A DNA stretch of 64,000 nt from JASLEW01 sp035544875 (GTDB taxonomy: Bacteria > Acidobacteriota > Thermoanaerobaculia > Multivoradales > UBA5704), in contig DASZZP010000031.1 of assembly GCA_035544875.1 (NCBI GenBank), forward strand, positions 62,001-126,000. The letters are read 5' to 3'. Each line of letters opens with the position of its first letter. Position 1 is the stretch's first letter. Below, piece after piece: positions 35,430 to 44,625 of this stretch. The notes beneath the pieces are model-generated. The model searched no databases. It had not been told where the DNA came from and was given only the letters and a program-made list of their open reading frames with translations. Both the position numbers and the translations under genes were made by a program.

Positions 35430-35594
35430 CTCTAACTCCTCCTTTTCTTGCCTCGAGGGGCCGTGCCGGGCGCCGAGCGATCTCTGCCGCCGGCCCGATC
35501 CAGCCCAGGCAGTCGATGCAGCCAGTCTGAGGTGCGCTTCTACTCTTCAAGTTGCCGCACACCCCGCCGTCCGGGACAGCGGCGGCCAGAGTGG

Positions 35595-37076
35595 TCAGAA
35601 CCGGATGCGGAACTCGGCGCCGCCGCCCAAGGAATCGGCCACCGAGCCCAAGCTGAAGGCAAAGCCGTGGCGGGAGAGGATTTCCTGGGTCAGGGTGAGC
35701 CCCAGGCCGCGGCCGTTCTTCTTGGTGCTGAAAAAGGGGGTGAAGAGCAGCTCCCGGGCGCTCTCCGGGATGCCGGCGCCGGTGTCGCGAATCGACAGGA
35801 CGGGACGCCGCCCTTCACTCGCCAGGCGCAAGACGATGCGGCCGTCCTCGCCGATCGACTCGATGGCGTTCTGCAGCACGTTGACCAGCACCTGCTCGAT
35901 CTGGTTGCGGTCCATGGCGATGACGCCGGCGGGCTCTCCGTCCCCGGTGGCAGGCTGGCCGGCGGCGGCGGGCTGGCCGGGGGGCCGGCGGGCAACGGCA
36001 GGCCGGCCGGGGGTCTGGCCGGCAGCGGCGGCGATCCATTCGCAGCGGATGCGGCGCCGCTCGAGCTCCGGGCGCAGCAGGAGCAGCAGCTCGTCGAGCA
36101 GCCGCCGCGGATCGACCGGCCGCAGCTCGGGCGGCGGCAGCCTGACGACGCCGGCAAATCCATTCATGAACGAGCCCAGCTTCTCGAGACGGCCGATCGC
36201 CACCGCGATCCCCTGGGTGAAGTCGTCGCGATCGGCTTCCGCCAGCTGGCTGCCGTAGGCACGGAACGAATCGAGCAGCGAGCCGACCGCGCCGACCGAG
36301 TTGTTGATCTCGTGCGACATCATCCGAATCAGCTTGCCGTAGGCCGACTTCTCCGAGGCGCGCAGCTCTTCGGTGAGCTCCTCCAGGAAGTAGAAGCTGC
36401 GCGCGAAGCCGCGGTCGAAGAACTCGGCGCGCGCGGCCTTGAGCCGCCTGCCGCCGGGCAGCGCCAGCACCTGCGACTCGCCGACCGGCAGCGCCGCCAG
36501 CGGCGGGCCGAGCGGGCTCGCGATCTCCGCCAGCGGCCGGCCGAGGATTTCCCCGGCGCCGCCGCCGGCATTGACGGCGCCGGCGGCCCCGGCCGGCCCG
36601 GCCGAGGTGCGCAGCAGGCGCTCGGCGCTGGGGTTCCAGGCGCTCAGGCGGCCGTCGAAGTCGAGGGTGATGACGCCGGCGGGCGAAGCGGCGAGGATGC
36701 GGTCCAGAAAGTAGTGTTGCTCTTGCTGCTTGAGACGCTCTTCGCGCAGGCGCTCGATCATCTGATTGTAGACGCCGATGAGCGCATCCATCTCGGGCTG
36801 GCCGATCTCCTGAAACGACGACGTGAAGTCGCGCTCGCCGATCAGGTCGGCGCCGGTGCGGATCAGGTCGAGGGGGACGAAGAACGAGCGCACCAGCATG
36901 GCGCCCAGGGCGATCGACAGGACGAACAGCCCCTCGACGGCGAGCAGCAGCAGCCGGTTGTGCGCCAGCACGACGAGCGAGACGGCCGCCAGGGCGGCGT
37001 GGATGAGTACCAGGTAGAGGACGATCTTGGCGCGCAGGGTGAGGCGGAAAAAGGGGCGAGCGGGCGCGAGCGGCAT
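35595..37076 (-). CDS. Sensor histidine kinase, NtrY/NtrB-like
   Basis: The 493-residue kinase has two N-terminal transmembrane helices (about 18-62), a HAMP-like segment, a PAS domain (SPAGVITLDFDGRLSAWNPS) and the kinase core. The H-box is MMSHEINNSVG with His255; the ATP domain has NVLQNAIESI (N), DTGAGI (G1), FFSTK (F) and GRGLGLTL (G2). It would autophosphorylate and pass phosphate to the sigma-54 activator encoded 3 bases upstream. A Pro/Gly/Ala-rich insertion of about 30 residues interrupts the ATP domain before VIAMDRNQIEQV. It is the last gene of the ABC-transporter operon. Confidence 0.9.
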   Translation of the reverse strand: MPLAPARPFFRLTLRAKIVLYLVLIHAALAAVSLVVLAHNRLLLLAVEGLFVLSIALGAMLVRSFFVPLDLIRTGADLIGERDFTSSFQEIGQPEMDALIGVYNQMIERLREERLKQQEQHYFLDRILAASPAGVITLDFDGRLSAWNPSAERLLRTSAGPAGAAGAVNAGGGAGEILGRPLAEIASPLGPPLAALPVGESQVLALPGGRRLKAARAEFFDRGFARSFYFLEELTEELRASEKSAYGKLIRMMSHEINNSVGAVGSLLDSFRAYGSQLAEADRDDFTQGIAVAIGRLEKLGSFMNGFAGVVRLPPPELRPVDPRRLLDELLLLLRPELERRRIRCEWIAAAAGQTPGRPAVARRPPGQPAAAGQPATGDGEPAGVIAMDRNQIEQVLVNVLQNAIESIGEDGRIVLRLASEGRRPVLSIRDTGAGIPESARELLFTPFFSTKKNGRGLGLTLTQEILSRHGFAFSLGSVADSLGGGAEFRIRF

Positions 37077-37079
37077 GCG

Positions 37080-38612
<1,533 letters not shown>

Positions 38613-38618
38613 TGGTTG

Positions 38619-39827
38619 CTACTCAAACCGCAGCGCCTCGGCGGGCGGGACGCGGCTCGCGATCACGCTCGGGTAGAGGGAGCACAGGATGACCAGGGCG
38701 TAGATCACCGCCATGGCCGACGCCAATCCGGCGGCCATGACCGCACCGGGAAGCGCGCCGGCCAGCCGCGAGATCGGCAGCTGGACCACCAGCGCCGTCG
38801 CCAGCCCGACGCTCAGGGTGGTCAGCAGCAGCTGCTCGGTCACGATCTGGCGGAGGAGGGCGGCGCGGGACGCCCCGGCCGCCCGCCGCAGGCCAAGCTC
38901 GCGGGTGCGCTGCAGCAGATTCTGCCACATCACCCCGGTCAGCCCCAGGCCCACCATGGCCAGCAGGAAAAGGGCGATCACGCAGCCGGTGAGCAGCGGC
39001 GCCAGGCGCAAGCGGAAGGATGACGCTCGCATCTCGGCCAGCGTCGTGACGGCGAACGACCAGCCGGGAGCAATCCGCTGCAGCCGGCCGGTGAGCTCTT
39101 CCTCGAAAGCGGCCGTGGTGCCCGGCCGGACGCGGAGGAGGAGGCTCGCGAAGAGGTGGCCGCTGCCGCCCCCCGGCTGCCGCTGCGGCAGGAAGAGGTA
39201 GTTGCCGTCGCCGGCCAGCTCGCCATTCTTGCGGTAGTCGGCGACCACGCCGATCACGCGCCGCTCCGGCTCCTGGCCTTTGGGGTCGGGCACGCCAAGA
39301 CGCCGCCCGATAGGATCGGCGCCGCCGAATGCCGCGCGGGCGAGGTTGCGGTTGACCACCACGGGCTGCCAGGCGAGCGCCTCGTCGCCCTTTCCGAACC
39401 ACCGCCCGGCAACCAGGTGGAGGCCCATCACGCGGTCGAAATCGAGGCTCACGACGTTGAAGTCCATGCGCACCGGGCCGTGCCCGGAGTCATCGATCAT
39501 GACGTCATCGGAGGTGCTGAAGGGGACGACCATCGTCCCGGCCGCCGCCTCGACGCGCGGCAGCGACTGCAGCTCGCGCAGCAGGCGCGACATGGTGTCG
39601 CGGGCGGCGGCAGCCGGCGCCTCGCCGCCCCGCCACTGCTTGCTGTCGACCGCGACCTGCCAGACGTCGCGGTAGCTGAAGCCGAGAGGTTGGCGGTAGT
39701 TGCGCCAGCAGAACAGCCCGAGCGTGGCGACGACGGCGGTCACCAGGAACGAGAAGAAGATCTCCAGCATGAGCAGCGCGCCCGCCCGCTTGCGGTTCCA
39801 CACCAGCTTCAAGAGATGACGGATCAT
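38619..39827 (-). CDS. ABC transporter permease, MacB/FtsX type (second)
   Basis: The 402-residue protein has the MacB layout: an N-terminal helix (LLMLEIFFSFLVTAVVATLG), a long periplasmic domain (VVPFSTSDDVMIDDSGHGPV within it), and three C-terminal helices forming the FtsX domain (PLLTGCVIALFLLAMVGLGL; RELGLRRAAGASRAALLRQI; LASAMAVIYALVILCSLYPS). RELGLRRAAGAS is the conserved coupling segment. With its partner permease and ATPase it probably forms a mechanotransmission-type exporter or lipoprotein/peptide efflux system. It overlaps the first permease by 4 bases. Confidence 0.88.
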   Translation of the reverse strand: MIRHLLKLVWNRKRAGALLMLEIFFSFLVTAVVATLGLFCWRNYRQPLGFSYRDVWQVAVDSKQWRGGEAPAAAARDTMSRLLRELQSLPRVEAAAGTMVVPFSTSDDVMIDDSGHGPVRMDFNVVSLDFDRVMGLHLVAGRWFGKGDEALAWQPVVVNRNLARAAFGGADPIGRRLGVPDPKGQEPERRVIGVVADYRKNGELAGDGNYLFLPQRQPGGGSGHLFASLLLRVRPGTTAAFEEELTGRLQRIAPGWSFAVTTLAEMRASSFRLRLAPLLTGCVIALFLLAMVGLGLTGVMWQNLLQRTRELGLRRAAGASRAALLRQIVTEQLLLTTLSVGLATALVVQLPISRLAGALPGAVMAAGLASAMAVIYALVILCSLYPSVIASRVPPAEALRFE

Positions 39828-41065
39828 GACGACCTCCCGGAGAGCGCCCTCGCGGGCTGCAGCCGCGACATCTTCCAGGCCGGATAGACGCCGGAGAGCA
39901 GGCCGAAGAAGACCGCGATGGCCAGGCCGTAGGCAAAGACCCGGAGATTGAGCCCGAACTGCGCGTAAGGGACCAGGCCGCTGCGATTGAGAGCGGCCAG
40001 GACCGGACCCGCGAGGGCGAGCCCCAGGGCGCCGCCCAGCAGGGTGAGCACCAGGTTTTCGATCAGGAACTGACCCACCAGCGCCCAGGAGGAGGCGCCG
40101 AACGCCTTGCGCACGCCGATCTCCGCCGCGCGGTCCAGGATGCGCGACAGATTGATATTGATCAGGTTGAGCGTCGGCAGCAGCATGAACATGGCCATCG
40201 CGGTCAGCAGCGCGGCGCGCAGCCGGCCGGCGTGCGCGTCGTTCTCGCGGCTGGCGAAGAGCAGCCGCGCCAGCGCCTCGAAGGAGGTGTCGGCGCCGCC
40301 GGCGATCCTGGTGTAGAGCCGGGGATCGGGCGACTCGGCATGCGCCAGGCGCGAGCGGAACTCGGCCTGGATCGCCGGCAGATCGCGGCGGCTGCGCGCC
40401 AGCAGGATGGCCATGAAGTTGCCCAGCGCCTCATGCTTGTAGGTCGAGGACTTGGCCGTGCTGATCGGCACCCAGACGTCGGCGAACGGGACGATGCGCA
40501 CGATCGGCACGTCGCGCACCACCCCGACGACGCGGAAGCTCTGGCCGTCGATGGCGAACGGCCGCCCGAGCGCCGGGGCGGCGCCGAAGAAGCGGCGGCG
40601 AGTGCTCTGATTGATCACCGCTACCGGGTTGGCCTGCAGCTCGTCGGCGGCGGTGAACGGCCCGCCCTCCACGAAATCGAAGTCGAGGATGCGCCAGAAC
40701 TCGCCGTCGGTGCGCTTGAGGTAGGAGGTGATCTTGCGGCCGGCGACGTAGGAGACGGCGCCCTGCTGCTCGGTGAAGAGCGCGATCGTCTCGACCCGCT
40801 GCAGGTGGCGCGCATAGCGGTCGAGGAAGGCATAGCCGACCGGCCCTTCGTGGCCGGTGTGCGGACCCTCGAAGCCGAGCCTGTAGATGCCCAGAGTGCG
40901 GGCGGCGCGCGTCTCCGGCGCCCGCGGCGCCAGGATCGAATCGAGCATCGCGGTCGCCACCAGCAGGACGAGCAGCGTGAGGCTGATGGCGAAGAGGCTG
41001 ATGAAGGTGAAGAACTTGCGCCGCAGCAGGACCTTGGCGCCCATCTTGAGGTGGCTGATGAGCAT
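39824..41065 (-). CDS. ABC transporter permease, MacB/FtsX type (first)
   Basis: The 413-residue protein has an N-terminal helix (FTFISLFAISLTLLVLLVAT), a periplasmic MacB_PCD-like domain (VVGVRDVPIVRIVPFADVWV) and three C-terminal helices (LLTAMAMFMLLPTLNLININ; FLIENLVLTLLGGALGLALA; VFAYGLAIAVFFGLLSGVYP). AEIGVRKAFGASSWALVGQF is the usual conserved cytoplasmic segment before the second helix. It differs enough from the second permease to suggest a heterodimer. The ATPase gene ends 14 bases upstream. Confidence 0.88.
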   Translation of the reverse strand: MLISHLKMGAKVLLRRKFFTFISLFAISLTLLVLLVATAMLDSILAPRAPETRAARTLGIYRLGFEGPHTGHEGPVGYAFLDRYARHLQRVETIALFTEQQGAVSYVAGRKITSYLKRTDGEFWRILDFDFVEGGPFTAADELQANPVAVINQSTRRRFFGAAPALGRPFAIDGQSFRVVGVVRDVPIVRIVPFADVWVPISTAKSSTYKHEALGNFMAILLARSRRDLPAIQAEFRSRLAHAESPDPRLYTRIAGGADTSFEALARLLFASRENDAHAGRLRAALLTAMAMFMLLPTLNLININLSRILDRAAEIGVRKAFGASSWALVGQFLIENLVLTLLGGALGLALAGPVLAALNRSGLVPYAQFGLNLRVFAYGLAIAVFFGLLSGVYPAWKMSRLQPARALSGRSS

Positions 41066-41079
41066 GGCGGCGGCGCTCG

Positions 41080-41745
41080 TCAGCTCACCTGGCGGCCGTC
41101 GAACAGCCGCACCACGCGCTGCGTCCGATCGGCCAGCCGCCGGTCGTGGGTGACCATGACCACCGTCGTCTTGTCACCCTGGTTGAAGCCCTCGAGGATC
41201 GCCATCACCTCCTCGCCCATCTGGCTGTCGAGATTGCCGGTCGGCTCGTCGGCGAGCAGGACCCGGGGGCGGCCGACGATGGCGCGGGCGATCGCCACGC
41301 GCTGCTGCTGGCCGCCGGAAAGCTGCGACGGAAAATGCAGAGTGCGCGAGGAGAGGCCGACGCGGTCGAGCGCCGCGTGGGCCAGGCGGCGGCGCTCGCG
41401 GTGCGACAGCCGGCGGTAGAGCAGCGGGATCTCCACGTTGTCGGCCACCGACAGGTCGCTCACCAGATGGAACTGCTGAAAGATGAAACCCACCCGCTGG
41501 TTGCGCAGGCGCGCCAGGGCGCGGTCGCCGTAGTCGCCGACCTTCTCGCCGTCGAACTCCACCGAGCCTTCGCTCGGCTCGTCGAGCAGCCCGATGAGAT
41601 TGAGCAGCGTGCTCTTGCCGCAGCCCGAGGGACCCATGATGGAGACGAATTCGCCCTCCTCGATCGAGAGATTGATGTTGTCGAGCGCGGTGGTCTCGAC
41701 GCGCTCGGTGCGGTACAGCTTCTTGACTCGCTGCAGGCGGATCAT
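41080..41745 (-). CDS. ABC transporter ATP-binding protein (MacB/LolD type)
   Basis: The 221-residue ATPase has the full set: GPSGCGKSTLLNLIGLLDEP (Walker A from about residue 38), a Q-loop in GFIFQQFHLV, LSGGQQQRVAIARAI (signature), VLLADEPTGNLDS (Walker B) and a switch histidine in VMVTHDRRLAD. NLIGLLDEPSEG and DEPTGNLDS are marks of the LolD/MacB/FtsE branch, which drives transport or force generation with FtsX-type permeases. It powers the two permeases encoded next. A 60-base gap separates it from the adaptor gene upstream. Confidence 0.93.
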   Translation of the reverse strand: MIRLQRVKKLYRTERVETTALDNINLSIEEGEFVSIMGPSGCGKSTLLNLIGLLDEPSEGSVEFDGEKVGDYGDRALARLRNQRVGFIFQQFHLVSDLSVADNVEIPLLYRRLSHRERRRLAHAALDRVGLSSRTLHFPSQLSGGQQQRVAIARAIVGRPRVLLADEPTGNLDSQMGEEVMAILEGFNQGDKTTVVMVTHDRRLADRTQRVVRLFDGRQVS

Positions 41746-41805
41746 GGTTCCTCCTGTTCGGTGAAAAGAGCGGCGGTCATTTGGGATCGGGGGATCGGGC
41801 CGGCG

Positions 41806-43056
41806 CTACCTCCTGAGCCGCACCCGGTCGAGGTCGAGGTAATCCTTGACGTCGGAGACGATCACCTCGTCGCCCAGGGCGAGGCCGGAGAGCACCTCCA
41901 GATCCTCGGAGCCGGCGAGGCCGAAGCGCACCCGCCGGCGGACCGCTTCGCCTCCGCTGACGACGAAGACCGACTCCGGCTCGCCTTCGCGGGCGAAGGG
42001 CCCCTTGCGCAGCAGCAGGGCGCTCGGCCGGGAGGCGGTGGCGACCAGCACGTCGACGCGCAGGTTGTTGCGCAGGGCGGGGTTGCCGGGGTCGGCGAGC
42101 TCGACCGTGAACTTGAGCGCGCCGTTCTCGATGGTGGGATCGACGCTCGCCAGACGGCCGGCGAGCTGCCGCTGGCCGTCGAGCACGACGCGGACGGGCA
42201 GGCCGGCGGCGAGCTGGGCCGAGTGCACGTCCGAGATCGTGGCCTCGACGCGGAAGGAGCCGAGGTTAGCGACGCGCGCCAGAACGTCGCCGCGGTGGAC
42301 CGTCGCCCCCTCCTCGGGCACCACCCAGGTGAGGACGCCGTCGCGGTCGGCGCGGGCGGTGGCGAGCTGCAGCTGACGCGCCGCCTCGTCGCGGTCGCGG
42401 CGCAGGATCCGCAGGTCGAGCGCGAGCGACCGCAGCTGCGCCGCCGTCGAGCCGCGGGCGGCGGCGACCGCGGCGGCGAGCTGGCGCACTTCGATGGTTG
42501 CCTTCTTGGCCTCCGCTTCGGCGACCCGGAGGGCGGCGGCGGAGACCAGCCCGTCCTGGCGCAGCGTCCGGTTCTCCGCGGCGCGCGCCTCGAGCACCTC
42601 GGCGTCGAGGCGCTTGGTCTCGAGCTGCGCCTCGAGGTCGACCAGGCTGCGGGCGAGCGACAGGCGGAGCTGCTCCTGCTGATTGGCCTTCTGCGCCATC
42701 TGCTCGGCGAGCCGGCTGCCTTCGAGCTCCAGCGCCGAGAGGTCGAGCCGCACGATCGCATCGCCGCGGTGGAGGGTGTCTCCCGGCCGTTTGAGGAGCT
42801 GGAGGACGCGGGTCTCGACCGGGCTCGACAGCGCCTGCTCGAAGGCGGGGACGACCGTGCCGGTGGCGCTGAGCACCGCCTGGAGCGGCCCGCGCTCGAC
42901 CCGAGCGGTGAGGATGCGGGCGCGGCTGAGCGAGGGGCGCAGCCAGCCGGGGAGCAGGACGAGCAGCGCCGCCAGCAGCGCGGCGGCGGCGGCGGCGGCG
43001 GCGAGGCGGCGCCCTGCCCGCCATCGCCTGGCGCTATCGTCGATCGCTCGATCCAT
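41806..43056 (-). CDS. Periplasmic adaptor (HlyD/MacA-like), first gene of the ABC operon
   Basis: The 416-residue protein starts with an uncleaved-type anchor (about 15-40), a lipoyl half (LSATGTVVPAFEQALSSPVE), a long coiled-coil hairpin rich in Ala/Glu/Arg (SALELEGSRLAEQMAQKANQ onward), a second lipoyl half (DRDGVLTWVVPEEGATVHRG) and C-terminal beta domains (IVSDVKDYLDLDRVRLRR-like end). It fits the MacA role: it spans the periplasm and couples the FtsX-type permeases to an outer-membrane channel, which is not encoded here. The sigma-54 promoter lies 55-74 bases upstream of its ATG. Confidence 0.88.
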   Translation of the reverse strand: MDRAIDDSARRWRAGRRLAAAAAAAALLAALLVLLPGWLRPSLSRARILTARVERGPLQAVLSATGTVVPAFEQALSSPVETRVLQLLKRPGDTLHRGDAIVRLDLSALELEGSRLAEQMAQKANQQEQLRLSLARSLVDLEAQLETKRLDAEVLEARAAENRTLRQDGLVSAAALRVAEAEAKKATIEVRQLAAAVAAARGSTAAQLRSLALDLRILRRDRDEAARQLQLATARADRDGVLTWVVPEEGATVHRGDVLARVANLGSFRVEATISDVHSAQLAAGLPVRVVLDGQRQLAGRLASVDPTIENGALKFTVELADPGNPALRNNLRVDVLVATASRPSALLLRKGPFAREGEPESVFVVSGGEAVRRRVRFGLAGSEDLEVLSGLALGDEVIVSDVKDYLDLDRVRLRR

Positions 43057-43110
43057 CGCCGCTGCCTCCGCCGCCGACGCCGGCTGAAGGCCGGTTCGGC
43101 GGCCTAAGGA

Positions 43111-43130
43111 GGGGCAAGTCTGATGCCAGG
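43111..43130 (-). promoter_or_regulatory. Sigma-54 (-24/-12) promoter of the ABC-TCS operon
   Basis: On the - strand the sequence reads CCTGGCATCAGACTTGCCCC. The GG of TGGCA (-24) and the GC of TTGC (-12) are exactly 10 bases apart, as sigma-54 requires, and both core motifs match the consensus (TGGCAC-N5-TTGC). It faces the six-gene operon that ends with an NtrC-type activator and its kinase. An imperfect CTAAG...CTTAG pair (43133-43159) just upstream could be part of an activator site, but this is weak. Confidence 0.78.
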
Positions 43131-43298
43131 TGCTAAGCCGCTGAAAATAAAGGTCTTAGTTGAGAGCGCCGGGGGTGGCGCGGCGTCCGGGGGCGTACGC
43201 TGGTGTTCGGGAGCGGACGGGCGGCGCGGCGGTGGTGGCGGCGAAGAAGCCGGGGGGCGCAGGAGCCGGGCACGCGGAGAACGCGGAGAAAGGGCGCG

Positions 43299-43327
43299 TT
43301 GACGCCTCCGGGCGGGTCGGATAGCAT
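43299..43327 (+). promoter_or_regulatory. Sigma-70-type promoter of the small secreted protein gene
   Basis: TTGACG (43299-43304), then 17 bases, then TAGCAT (43322-43327). The start codon is 48 bases after the -10 element and is preceded by AGGGAGGT at 43362-43369. It faces away from the sigma-54 promoter. The rest of the 318-base spacer (43057-43374) holds no gene. Confidence 0.65.
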
Positions 43328-43374
43328 CTTGTAGCCTCATCAGAGTCGAACGCTTCTTTCGAGGGAGGTCTTCG

Positions 43375-43617
43375 ATGAAACGAATCGTAGCCATTGCTGT
43401 CGCCTGCCTTCTGCTCTTCACCATGTCCGTCGCCTTCGCGGCGGGAGGCAAGGAGCCCCATCCGCGCATTCGCGCCGCTATCAGGGCGATCGATGTGGCG
43501 ATCGCCGAGATGAAGGCCGCTAACCACGACTTCGGCGGCCATCGGGTCGAGGCGATCGAGGCATGTGAAAACGCCCAGAAGCAGCTCAAGGCGGCGCTCG
43601 CCTACGACAAGAAGTAG
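43375..43617 (+). CDS. Small secreted hypothetical protein (80 aa)
   Basis: The protein has a clear signal peptide (MKRIVAIAVACLLLFTMSVA, cleavage near AFAAG) and a mature part of about 55 residues rich in Ala, His and Glu, predicted all-helical: HPRIRAAIRAIDVAIAEMKA then GHRVEAIEACENAQKQLKAA. The heptad-like pattern suggests a two-helix hairpin in the periplasm. Similar small proteins with HP-x-IRxAI and HDFGGHR-type motifs occur widely, but I know no assigned function. It is preceded by a good promoter and ribosome site, so it is a real gene. It ends 18 bases before the methyltransferase gene. Confidence 0.8.
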   Translation: MKRIVAIAVACLLLFTMSVAFAAGGKEPHPRIRAAIRAIDVAIAEMKAANHDFGGHRVEAIEACENAQKQLKAALAYDKK

Positions 43618-43635
43618 AGGCGCGAAGCTCGCAGA

Positions 43636-44622
43636 ATGAGCGACCCAACGCAAGGACAGCAGACCTACGAGGCTTCTCCGCCCCCCGCGCCGGCGCTCTC
43701 TCCGAGGATCTGGGAGATCCTCGTCTGCCCGCAGTGCGGCGGCACCCTGTCGGACAGCGCCGCCGGGGTGATCTGCGAGCACTGCCGGCGCAAGGTCGAT
43801 CGCACGCCCGCCGGGCAGCTCGACCTGCGCCTGACGCGGCCCAAGCGCTACACGCTCGAGCTCACGCTGGAGCCGGCGCTGGGAGCCGAGAACGGCCGCG
43901 GCGGGCCGGGCGCGGACGCCGCGGAGAACGAGGTCGACTGGCGTCCGCTGCCCCCGAACCCGAGGCCGGAGGTCAGGGTGGGGAAGGTCAAGGGCGGCTG
44001 TCACCTGCCGCGCGACGTGCGCACCTACTTCCCGGCGGCGCGCGGCCCCGGCGCCATGGCGCTCGACCTCGGCTGCGGCACCCAGGTCCACAAGGAGGTC
44101 TGCCAGCTCGCCGGCTTCGAGTACGTCGGCCTCGACTACTCGGCGCCCGAGGCGATGATGCTGGGCGACGCCCAGGCGCTGCCGTTCCGTGGCGACTCCT
44201 TCGAGCTCGTGCTCTCGATCGCGGTGCTCGAGCATGTGCGCTTCCCGCTGCTGATGCTGCGCGAAGCCTACCGGGTGCTCAAGCCGGGCGGCCTGCTGCT
44301 CGGCTCGGTCGCCTTCCTCGAGCCCTTTCACCTCAATAGCATGCACCACCATACCCACCTGGGGACCTTTCATGGCCTGCGCTTCGCCGGCTTCGAGGTC
44401 GAGCACGTGGCGCCCTGCCGCGGCTGGACCGGGCTGGTCGCGCAGGCCCAGATGGGGCTCTTCCCCGGCGCCCCGCGGTGGCTGGCGCGAACGCTGGTCT
44501 CGCCGGTGCTCGGCTTGCACCGCCTATGGTGGCAGATCGGGCGGCGCTCCGACCCCAACGCCAGCGAGCTCAAGCGGATGACCAAGAACTCGGGGGCCTT
44601 CCTCTTCCTCGCCCGAAAATAG
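43636..44622 (+). CDS. SAM-dependent methyltransferase with N-terminal zinc-ribbon-like region
   Basis: The 328-residue protein begins with a Trm112-like or zinc-ribbon segment (ILVCPQCGGTLSDSAAG, then VICEHCRRKV), then the class I core: MALDLGCGTQVHKEVCQLAG (motif I), VGLDYSAPEAMMLGDAQALP and LVLSIAVLEHVRFPLLMLRE. The HMM-type description Methyltransf_11 would fit. MHHHTHLGTFHGLRF is an unusual His-rich stretch after the core. Substrate is unknown; small-molecule or glycan methylation is plausible. Its stop is 3 bases from the stop of the convergent peptidase gene. Confidence 0.85.
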   Translation: MSDPTQGQQTYEASPPPAPALSPRIWEILVCPQCGGTLSDSAAGVICEHCRRKVDRTPAGQLDLRLTRPKRYTLELTLEPALGAENGRGGPGADAAENEVDWRPLPPNPRPEVRVGKVKGGCHLPRDVRTYFPAARGPGAMALDLGCGTQVHKEVCQLAGFEYVGLDYSAPEAMMLGDAQALPFRGDSFELVLSIAVLEHVRFPLLMLREAYRVLKPGGLLLGSVAFLEPFHLNSMHHHTHLGTFHGLRFAGFEVEHVAPCRGWTGLVAQAQMGLFPGAPRWLARTLVSPVLGLHRLWWQIGRRSDPNASELKRMTKNSGAFLFLARK

Positions 44623-44625
44623 TTA